Positions 5,712-11,049 of a stretch of DNA of 13,187 bases are shown here, piece after piece. The notes beneath the pieces are model-generated. The model was not told the origin of the DNA, searched no databases, and saw nothing but the letters and a program-made list of their open reading frames with translations. How positions within the stretch are numbered: the first letter of the stretch is position 1; every line of letters begins with the position of its first letter. Both the position numbers and the translations under genes were made by a program. The stretch comes from CAYRKT01 sp964425005 (GTDB taxonomy: Bacteria; Synergistota; Synergistia; CAYRKT01): the NCBI GenBank assembly GCA_964425005.1, contig CAYRKT010000043.1, positions 1-13,187 of the forward strand, written 5' to 3'.

Positions 5712-7070
5712 ATGGGTGCGGTGTTCTCGGTGAGGCCCGAGGAGGTAATGGACGTTCTGAGGAAGTACATCCTGGTCGACGGATTCGACGTGGTGATAGA
5801 CATGGAGAGGTCCCAGGGTAGCTACGTAGTTGACGCCAGGGACGGCTCCAGGTGGGTGGACATGTACACCTTCTTCGCCTCCTCTCCTTTCGGCATGAAC
5901 CATCCGAGGCTCGCCAACGAGGAGTTCAAGGAGAAGATCTTCAGGGCGGCCATCAACAAGGTGGCCAACTCCGACATATACACGGTGGAGATGGCGGAGT
6001 TCGTGAAGACCTTCGCCGAGGTGGCCCTCCCGGAGGGCTTCAAGTACCTCTTCTTCATAGACTACGGGACGCTGGCCATAGAGAACGCCCTCAAGGTGGC
6101 GATGGACTGGAAGGTCAGGAAGCTCCTCTCGAGGGGAAAGATAACCCAGGACGAGGCCAACTGGGGGCTTCGGGGGACCAAGGTCATACACTTCAAGGAC
6201 GCCTTCCACGGCAGGTCGGGCTACGCGATCTCCATGACCAACACCGCCGATCCCAACAAGTACAAGTACTTCGCCAAGCTGCTTTGGCCCAGGGTCTTGA
6301 ACCCGAAGATCAGGTGGCCCCTGGAGGAGCACCTGGACGAGGTGGTCGCCGCCGAGAAGGAGGCGATAAAGCAGATAAAGGACGCCATAGCGGCGAACCC
6401 CGACGACATATGCGCCCTGATCATAGAGACCATCCAGGGCGAGGGCGGCGACAACCACTTCAGGGGGGAGTTCCTGAGGGAGCTCCGTCGGATCTGCGAC
6501 GAGTCGGAGATCATGCTGGTCTTCGACGAGGTCCAGTGCGGCATGGGGATCACCGGGAAGATGTGGGCTTTCGAGCACTTCGGCGTCAAGCCTGACATCT
6601 TCGCCTTCGGTAAGAAGTCCCAGGTCTGCGGCATAGCGGTGGGCCCCAGGGTGGACGAGGTCGAGGGTCACTGCTTCGTCGAGTCCAGCCGCATCAACTC
6701 CACCTGGGGCGGCAACATCTGCGATATGGTCAGGGCCACCAGGTACTTGGAGATCTACAGGGACGAGAAGGTGCTGGATTACGTATCCGAGAAGGCCGGC
6801 CCCAGGCTCTTCGAGGGCCTGAGGTCCCTCGCCAGGGAGTTCCCGGGCAAGGTCTTGAACGTCAGGGGGCGCGGCCTCATGTGCGCCTTCGACCTTCCCA
6901 CCCCGGCCGATCGGGACGCGGTGATAAAGAAGATGTGGGAGAAGAGGATGCTGATACTCAAAAGCGGCACCCAGGGCATCCGCTTCAGGCCGGCCCTCGA
7001 CGTCCCCCTGGAGGCCATAGACGAGGCGATAGAGATCTCCAGGGCCGCCCTCAAAGAGGTCTTCGGTTAG
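5712..7070 (+). CDS. lat: L-lysine 6-aminotransferase
   Basis: A 452-residue class-III PLP aminotransferase that matches actinobacterial lysine epsilon-transaminase (such as M. tuberculosis Rv3290c, from memory) nearly end to end: ILVDGFDVVIDMERSQGSY, DMYTFFASSPFGMNHP, KVIHFKDAFHGRSGY, IQGEGGDNHFR, FDEVQCGMGITG, AFGKKSQVCG, RINSTWGGN and GRGLMCAFDLPT. K301 of FGKK should be the PLP lysine and D272 of FDEVQ the pyridine-nitrogen partner. It transfers the epsilon amino group of L-lysine to 2-oxoglutarate, giving 2-aminoadipate 6-semialdehyde, which cyclises to piperideine-6-carboxylate. The ATG has GGAGGG 7 nt upstream, and the gene has its own promoter and terminator. Closely related omega-aminotransferases acting on other diamines are the main alternative, but the whole-length match makes lysine most likely. 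Confidence 0.88.
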   Translation: MGAVFSVRPEEVMDVLRKYILVDGFDVVIDMERSQGSYVVDARDGSRWVDMYTFFASSPFGMNHPRLANEEFKEKIFRAAINKVANSDIYTVEMAEFVKTFAEVALPEGFKYLFFIDYGTLAIENALKVAMDWKVRKLLSRGKITQDEANWGLRGTKVIHFKDAFHGRSGYAISMTNTADPNKYKYFAKLLWPRVLNPKIRWPLEEHLDEVVAAEKEAIKQIKDAIAANPDDICALIIETIQGEGGDNHFRGEFLRELRRICDESEIMLVFDEVQCGMGITGKMWAFEHFGVKPDIFAFGKKSQVCGIAVGPRVDEVEGHCFVESSRINSTWGGNICDMVRATRYLEIYRDEKVLDYVSEKAGPRLFEGLRSLAREFPGKVLNVRGRGLMCAFDLPTPADRDAVIKKMWEKRMLILKSGTQGIRFRPALDVPLEAIDEAIEISRAALKEVFG

Positions 7071-7094
7071 TTTTCCCTCGCCTTCTTGAGTTTC

Positions 7095-7129
7095 AGAGGG
7101 ACCTGCTAGAATTCTAGCGGGTCCCTCTT
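7095..7129 (+). terminator. Terminator hairpin after lat
   Basis: A 15-bp stem (AGAGGGACCTGCTAG against CTAGCGGGTCCCTCT, with one U-G pair) closes on an AATT loop 24 nt past the lat stop codon. The tail (TATACATCTC) has few Ts, so termination may be inefficient or the hairpin may protect the 3' end. Confidence 0.65.
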
Positions 7130-7158
7130 ATACATCTCAGGCGAGGGGTGGTGGTGAG

Positions 7159-7590
7159 GTGGTCTTAGGGATATTCGGCTCGAGGGGAGGGGAAAGCCTG
7201 GAGGACACGGTCATAGCCGAAGGTGCTTCCATGGAGGGCACCATCAGGTCCGCCACTTCCGTCCACCTGAACGGCACCTTCAAGGGCGTGGTTGAGAGCG
7301 ACGCTTCCGTGTTCGTGGGCGATAGGGGCTGCGTCGAGGGGACCATAAAGGCCGTGGACGTCCACGTGAGGGGAGAGGTCAGGGGCGACATATACGCCAC
7401 GGGCAGGGTGGAGCTGGAGTCCACCGCCAGGGTCTTCGGGGACATATCGACCCCGGTTCTGGGCATATGCGGCGGCGCGATATTCGTGGGGAGGAGCTCC
7501 ATGCCGGGGACTGCGGAGAGGGGCGTGCCGGAGAGCCCCAGGCTGAGCGGCAGGTCCGGGGTGACGCTGGCGGAGGAGGATGAGCTTTGA
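7159..7590 (+). CDS. Bactofilin (polymer-forming cytoskeletal protein)
   Basis: A 143-residue bactofilin-family (formerly DUF583) protein. After a short leader come short repeated beta-helix turns: DTVIAEGASMEGTIRS, VHLNGTFKGVVESD, VFVGDRGCVEGTIKA, VDVHVRGEVRGDIYA, GRVELESTARVFGDI. The alternating hydrophobic/glycine pattern with G-x-[IV] corners builds the right-handed beta-helix core that polymerises without nucleotide. The N-terminal segment VLGIFGSRGGE could be a membrane-contact peptide as in other bactofilins. The last 30 residues are flexible and acidic. GTG 7159 is the likely start, with G-rich ribosome-site sequence just upstream; alternative GTGs a few codons earlier cannot be excluded. 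The stop overlaps the next gene's TTG start (TTGA), so the two are probably translationally coupled. Confidence 0.85.
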   Translation: MVLGIFGSRGGESLEDTVIAEGASMEGTIRSATSVHLNGTFKGVVESDASVFVGDRGCVEGTIKAVDVHVRGEVRGDIYATGRVELESTARVFGDISTPVLGICGGAIFVGRSSMPGTAERGVPESPRLSGRSGVTLAEEDEL

Positions 7591-8591
7591 TCGACCTGAG
7601 ACAGGTCTCCTGGGGGCTGGTTCTGCTCGTCCTCCTCATAGGGGTCATGGTGAGCTTCATCGGGGACTGGGTGGGCAGGAGGCTTGGGAAGAGGAGGGTC
7701 AGCCTGTTTGGCCTTCGGCCCAGGCACACCGGCGTGGCGCTGGCGGTGCTATCTGGGGTGGTGGTCTCCGTCCTCACCCTGGTGGTGCTGAGCTTCGCCT
7801 CGGAGGGGGTCAGGATGGCCCTCCTGGGGATGAAGGCCATCCAGGAGAGGATAGAGGGGTTGAAGCTCGAGCTCGCCGAGAACGAGCGCACCCTGGCCGA
7901 GGTGAAGGCGGAGAAGGAACGACTGGAGGGGCAGGTGAGGGAGCTGAAGGACCTGGCCTCCAGGCTCAGGGAGGGCGTGGCCGTCCTCAGGGAGGGGGAG
8001 ATAGCCGTTAGGGCCAACGAGCTCCTGGCCCAGGAGGTGGTGCCCCCAGGCTTGAGGGAGGAGGAGGTCAGGTCTCACCTGGAGCGCCTGCTGCAGAGGG
8101 CCTCGGTGGTGGCGATCCTGAGGGGAGCGAGGCCGTCCAGCGACGACGGAGCGGTCTTCGTGCCGACCTCCAACTTCGAGGGGGTGGCCGAGAAGCTGAC
8201 CTCCGCCGACGTGGCCCACGTGGTGAGGGCCATAGCCTACTCCAACAGCGTGGTGGGCGAGCCGGTGGGCGCCCTCCTGGTGGCCTTCCCCAACAGGTTG
8301 GTCTTCAGGAAGGGCGACGTGATAGTCTCTGGCACGGTCGACGGTTCCTCTAGCCCCGAGGAGATCGAGGCCGCTTTGCACCTGCTGTTGCAGCGAGCTA
8401 ACGTCAGGGCCATAGAGGAGGGGGTTTACCCAGATCCCATCACCAGGAGGGTGGGGGCGATCCCGGCCTCTGAGCTCTACGAGGCCGTCGGAAGACTGCG
8501 CTCCATGGGGCGCCCCTCCGCCGTCAGGGTGGTCGCCGACAGGGACGTCTACTCCTCGGGCCCTGTGAGCGTGAGGCTCGAGGTGGACTAA
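7587..8591 (+). CDS. DUF3084 membrane-anchored coiled-coil protein
   Basis: A 334-residue protein. Two membrane segments (about 8-25 and 48-70) flank GDWVGRRLGKRRVSLFGLRPRHTG, the hallmark block of DUF3084 proteins. A charged heptad-rich region (about 82-138: IQERIEGLKLELAENERTLA and onward) predicts a coiled coil. The C-terminal 190 residues form an alpha/beta domain of unknown function with two related-looking repeats (LLQRASVVAILRGARP and LLQRANVRAIEEGVYP). Start TTG 7587 is supported by GGAGGAGGATGA just upstream and by the overlap with the bactofilin stop. The function of DUF3084 is not established. Coupling to a bactofilin suggests an envelope-shape or membrane-scaffold role, which is inference. 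Confidence 0.82.
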   Translation: MIDLRQVSWGLVLLVLLIGVMVSFIGDWVGRRLGKRRVSLFGLRPRHTGVALAVLSGVVVSVLTLVVLSFASEGVRMALLGMKAIQERIEGLKLELAENERTLAEVKAEKERLEGQVRELKDLASRLREGVAVLREGEIAVRANELLAQEVVPPGLREEEVRSHLERLLQRASVVAILRGARPSSDDGAVFVPTSNFEGVAEKLTSADVAHVVRAIAYSNSVVGEPVGALLVAFPNRLVFRKGDVIVSGTVDGSSSPEEIEAALHLLLQRANVRAIEEGVYPDPITRRVGAIPASELYEAVGRLRSMGRPSAVRVVADRDVYSSGPVSVRLEVD

Positions 8592-8619
8592 GACTAAAGT
8601 GGGGGTTTAAAGTCCACCT
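8581..8619 (+). repeat. Inverted repeat spanning the DUF3084 stop codon
   Basis: AGGTGGACT (8581-8589) and AGTCCACCT (8611-8619) are perfect 9-bp inverted repeats. Inside the loop, TAAA and TTTA can pair again around GTGGGGG. No T tract follows, so this may be a 3'-end stability hairpin or attenuator rather than an intrinsic terminator. Confidence 0.4.
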
Positions 8620-8627
8620 ATCCACCC

Positions 8628-8650
8628 AAAGCGTCGAGTCGTCGACTTTT
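8628..8650 (+). terminator. Weak terminator-like hairpin
   Basis: GTCGA-GTCG-TCGAC forms a 5-bp stem with a 4-nt loop, flanked by AAA and TTTT that can extend pairing past a small bulge. It is followed by a T-rich stretch (TTTTCCCTGTTTTT). It probably ends the bactofilin/DUF3084 unit together with the larger repeat just upstream. No convincing promoter was found for the next gene, although 8655-8675 is AT-rich. Confidence 0.4.
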
Positions 8651-8715
8651 CCCTGTTTTTGGTGTTAAATATATCGCTGGCTGAACATCTCGTTCGAAGG
8701 CAGGAGGGGTAGAGG

Positions 8716-9387
8716 ATGACCGAGAGGGAGTACCTGCAGCGGGTGGAGATGGCGAGGAGGGGTTATTACAGGGCGCTCGGGGAGACAGTGGTGGGGGCTT
8801 TGAACAAGAGGGGGTACAGGGCCTTTTACTGCGACAGCAAGGAGGAGGCCAGGGCCAAGGTCCTGGAGATAGTGCCCCAGGGCGTCTCAGTGGGGATCCC
8901 GGGGACGGTGACCGTATTGGAGCTCGGTTTGATGGAGGCCCTCTCCGCCAGGGGAAACAGGGTGGTGGAGCACACCCTGTCGGTCTTCTCGGACCCAGGC
9001 GAGAGGGCGAGGAGGCTCCTGGAGGAGAGGGACGCCCAGTTCTACATCGCGGGGTGCAACGCCCTCACCTACGATGGGGTCTTGGTCAACATCGACGGGA
9101 CCGGGAACAGGGTCGCCCAGATGGCCTGGAGCACGGTCCCCATCCTCTACGTGGCCGGCGTGAACAAAGTGGTAAGGGACGTGGAGGCGGCCATCGACAG
9201 GGTCAGGGACGTGGCCACCCCCATGAACGCCTTGAGGCTTGGCTACGCCATACCCTGCGCCAGGGTGGGATACTGCATCAGGTGCGGCAGCCCAGACTGC
9301 ATATGCAGGAAGACGCTGGTGGTCGAGTGGCCTCAGAAGGGGAGGGACGAGTACTTCGTCTTGGTGGGCGAGATCCTGGGCTTCTAG
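8716..9387 (+). CDS. LUD-domain protein (lactate-utilization family, DUF162)
   Basis: A 223-residue LUD-domain protein, related to LutC and the C-terminal part of LutB. Family features are visible: an N-terminal helix, GVSVGIPGTVTVLELGL near 56-72 as the phosphosugar-isomerase-like core, QFYIAGCNALTYDGVLVNIDGTGNRVA near 108-134, and VPILYVAGVNKVV. A C-terminal cysteine cluster (C181, C187, C190, C195, C197 in PCARVGYCIRCGSPDCIC) corresponds to the C-x5-C-x2-C-x6-C metal or Fe-S motif of the stand-alone clostridial-type subfamily. No LutA or LutB partner is in the window, so lactate oxidation should not be assumed. The ATG is preceded by AGGAGGGG. A cupin gene follows after 22 nt and may be co-transcribed. 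Family is sure, function unknown. Confidence 0.82.
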   Translation: MTEREYLQRVEMARRGYYRALGETVVGALNKRGYRAFYCDSKEEARAKVLEIVPQGVSVGIPGTVTVLELGLMEALSARGNRVVEHTLSVFSDPGERARRLLEERDAQFYIAGCNALTYDGVLVNIDGTGNRVAQMAWSTVPILYVAGVNKVVRDVEAAIDRVRDVATPMNALRLGYAIPCARVGYCIRCGSPDCICRKTLVVEWPQKGRDEYFVLVGEILGF

Positions 9388-9409
9388 TCCCTTCGAGGAG
9401 GGGTGGTCG

Positions 9410-9745
9410 ATGTCCTACAGGGTCTGCAGGTCCTTCGAGGGCGATTGGGTCGAGATGGCTCCCGGGGTGAGGCGAAAGGTCCTGACCTACGGGGACGAGC
9501 TCATGTACGTGAAGTTCAGGCTGGAGAAGGGCTCCAGGGTGCCGGTTCACAGCCACCCCCACGCCCAGGCCTCCTACCTGCTGGAGGGGGCCTTGAGGTT
9601 CCAGGTGGGAGAAGATCAGGTGGACCTGGGGGTGGGCGACAGCATCTTCTTCTCCCCGGGCGAGCCCCACGGGGTGGTGGAGGTCGCGGAGGACTCGACC
9701 CTGCTGGAGGTGTTCTCCCCCAAGCGGGACGACTTCCTGAGGTAG
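9410..9745 (+). CDS. KdgF-like single-domain cupin
   Basis: A 111-residue cupin. Motif 1 is GSRVPVHSHPHAQASYLLEG with H47, H49 and Q53; motif 2 is GDSIFFSPGEPHGVVE with H87, giving a full metal site (His, His, Gln, His). The ending LLEVFSPKRDDFL is typical of the KdgF-like group, which linearises unsaturated uronates, but many small cupins share this layout and no uronate-pathway gene is near. ATG 9410 is chosen because GAGGAGGGG lies 7 nt upstream and it matches the usual start of small cupins; the open frame continues upstream into the LUD gene but out of frame with it. Likely cytoplasmic enzyme or binding protein of unknown substrate. Confidence 0.8.
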   Translation: MSYRVCRSFEGDWVEMAPGVRRKVLTYGDELMYVKFRLEKGSRVPVHSHPHAQASYLLEGALRFQVGEDQVDLGVGDSIFFSPGEPHGVVEVAEDSTLLEVFSPKRDDFLR

Positions 9746-9747
9746 CC

Positions 9748-9781
9748 TTTTGTTGACAAAACCGGAGGGGCTTGATAGTAT
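9748..9781 (+). promoter_or_regulatory. str operon promoter inside an inverted repeat
   Basis: A perfect -35 box TTGACA (9753-9758) is followed after 17 bp by TAGTAT (9776-9781, four of six matches). Transcription would start near 9788, giving a leader of about 23 nt. The -35 box lies within TTTTGT-TG-ACAAAA (9748-9761), a perfect 6-bp inverted repeat with a 2-bp centre that could be an operator. The promoter begins just after the cupin stop codon. Confidence 0.6.
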
Positions 9782-9810
9782 AACCATCTGTGTGAAAGAG
9801 GGGGGTCCCT

Positions 9811-10065
9811 TTGTCTTCGGAGCTGACCGCTTTCCCGCCGGAGAGAAGGATAGTGGGGTCTTCCCAGGTGCTCAGGGCTCTCAGGAGGGGCGTGCGGCTC
9901 AGGGTCTTCTTGGCCAGGGACGCCGATCCCTCGATCGTCGACCCGATAGCTGAGCTGGCCTTGGGCAGGGGCCTCAGGCTGGAGTGGGTGGGGAGCAAGG
10001 AGGAGCTGGGTCGGATGTTCGGGATAAGCAGGGCGGCCGCGGCGGCTGCCCTGATCGAGGGCTGA
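9811..10065 (+). CDS. L7Ae/L30e/S12e/Gadd45-family K-turn RNA-binding protein
   Basis: An 84-residue member of the L7Ae superfamily, like Bacillus YbxF and YlxQ, which bind kink-turns in RNA. Visible features: GSSQVLRALRRGVRLRVFLARDADP as the first helix and strand; GRGLRLEWVGSKEELGRMFGI, matching the conserved V-x-S-x-x-E-L-G-x-x-x-G-I block; and an alanine-rich C-terminal helix (SRAAAAAALIEG). Families of this type sit at the head of the str operon between rpoC and rpsL in many Gram-positives and relatives, which fits its place here 50 nt before rpsL. Start is TTG, with GAGGGGGG 5 nt upstream. It may be a ribosome-associated or regulatory RNA-binding protein; its exact partner RNA is unknown. 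Confidence 0.78.
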   Translation: MSSELTAFPPERRIVGSSQVLRALRRGVRLRVFLARDADPSIVDPIAELALGRGLRLEWVGSKEELGRMFGISRAAAAAALIEG

Positions 10066-10115
10066 CCCTTGTCTTCGAGGTTGGGCGACGTCTCTTTGGG
10101 GAAGGAGGGAGGATC

Positions 10116-10523
10116 TTGCCGACCATAAACCAGCTCATCAGGTTTGGGAGGGAGGAGAAGAAGCGCAGGTCGAGCGCGCCGGCTCTCAGGGGCAACCCCC
10201 AGAAGCGCGGGGTGTGCACGAGGGTCTACACGGTGACGCCCAAGAAGCCCAACTCGGCCCTGCGCAAGGTGGCCAGGGTTAGGCTCACCAACGGGGTGGA
10301 GGTGACCGCCTACATACCCGGGATAGGGCACAACCTGCAGGAGCACTCCGTGGTGCTGGTGAGGGGCGGAAGGGTCAAGGACCTGCCGGGCGTGAGGTAC
10401 CACATCATAAGGGGCACGCTGGACTGTGCTGGCGTGGAGAACAGGAAGCAGGGCAGGTCTAAGTACGGCGCCAGGAGGCCCAAGGAGGGCGCCAAGGCGG
10501 CACCGGCCAAGGGGAAGAAGTAG
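10116..10523 (+). CDS. rpsL: Small-subunit ribosomal protein uS12
   Basis: 135 residues, an ordinary length for bacterial S12 with a lysine-rich tail (AKAAPAKGKK). It shapes the decoding centre of the 30S subunit. The start is TTG, read as PTINQLIRFGREEKKRRS, with AAGGAGG 7 nt upstream; the open frame extends much further upstream but that part has no S12 similarity. Both loops that contact the decoding site are standard: TPKKPNSA (K43, K44) and GGRVKDLPGVRYH (K88, D89, P91), so no streptomycin-resistance substitution is seen. D89 is the aspartate methylthiolated in many bacteria. It lies in the L7Ae-rpsL-rpsG-fusA-tuf order. Confidence 0.97.
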   Translation: MPTINQLIRFGREEKKRRSSAPALRGNPQKRGVCTRVYTVTPKKPNSALRKVARVRLTNGVEVTAYIPGIGHNLQEHSVVLVRGGRVKDLPGVRYHIIRGTLDCAGVENRKQGRSKYGARRPKEGAKAAPAKGKK

Positions 10524-10561
10524 TCCGGAGGCTTTAGCCTTCGTCGTGGGGAGGGGCTTTC

Positions 10562-11032
10562 ATGCCTAGGAAGGGTAAAGTTCCTGTGAGGGAGCTGGAG
10601 CCAGATCCCATATACGGGAGCAAGCTGGTGACCAAGCTCATCAACTACGTGATGTGGGACGGCAAGAAGAGCATAGCCGAGAAGATCGTCTACGGGGCTC
10701 TTAAGAGGGCCTCCGAGAGGCTCAAAGTCGACCCCATGGATCTGCTCGACAAGGTCATGGAGAACGTGAAGCCCGTGGTGGAGGTCAGGCCCAGGAGGGT
10801 TGGGGGGGCCACTTACCAGGTCCCGGTGGAGGTGACCCCCAGGAGGGCCGAGATCCTGGCGGTGCGCTGGATAGTGCAGTTCGCCAGGAAGCGCGGCGGG
10901 ATGCCCATGGTGGAGAGGCTCGCCAGGGAGCTCATGGACGCCTACAAGGGCGAGGGCAACGCCGTGAAGAAGAAGGAGGACACCCACCGCATGGCCGAGG
11001 CCAACAGGGCTTTCTCGCACTACCGCTGGTAG
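10562..11032 (+). CDS. rpsG: Small-subunit ribosomal protein uS7
   Basis: 156 residues, the standard length. It nucleates assembly of the 30S head by binding the 3' domain of 16S rRNA and lies at the exit-site tRNA. Recognisable blocks are MPRKGKVPVRELEPDPIYGS, KLINYVMWDGKKSIAEKIVY, KPVVEVRPRRVGGATYQVPV, LAVRWIVQFARKRGG and HRMAEANRAFSHYRW. ATG is preceded by a GGGGAGGGG ribosome site. The 38-nt gap after rpsL shows no obvious long hairpin, so an E. coli-like S7 autoregulatory site is not evident here. Confidence 0.97.
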   Translation: MPRKGKVPVRELEPDPIYGSKLVTKLINYVMWDGKKSIAEKIVYGALKRASERLKVDPMDLLDKVMENVKPVVEVRPRRVGGATYQVPVEVTPRRAEILAVRWIVQFARKRGGMPMVERLARELMDAYKGEGNAVKKKEDTHRMAEANRAFSHYRW

Positions 11033-11049
11033 CCGCGTGGTGAGAGAGG

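Noticed and set aside
4515..6671. 718-codon minus-strand frame across the transporter, terminator and lat
   Set aside because: It crosses clear + strand genes and control signals and has low-complexity composition typical of a shadow frame.
9984..10115. Upstream extension of rpsL to an earlier start
   Set aside because: The added residues overlap the L7Ae-like gene and have no S12 similarity; TTG 10116 gives the standard PTINQL start with a good ribosome site.
10069..10128. Short TTG frame beginning MSSRLGD between the L7Ae-like gene and rpsL
   Set aside because: It overlaps the rpsL start out of frame, lacks a ribosome site, and its likeness to the L7Ae N terminus is just three residues.
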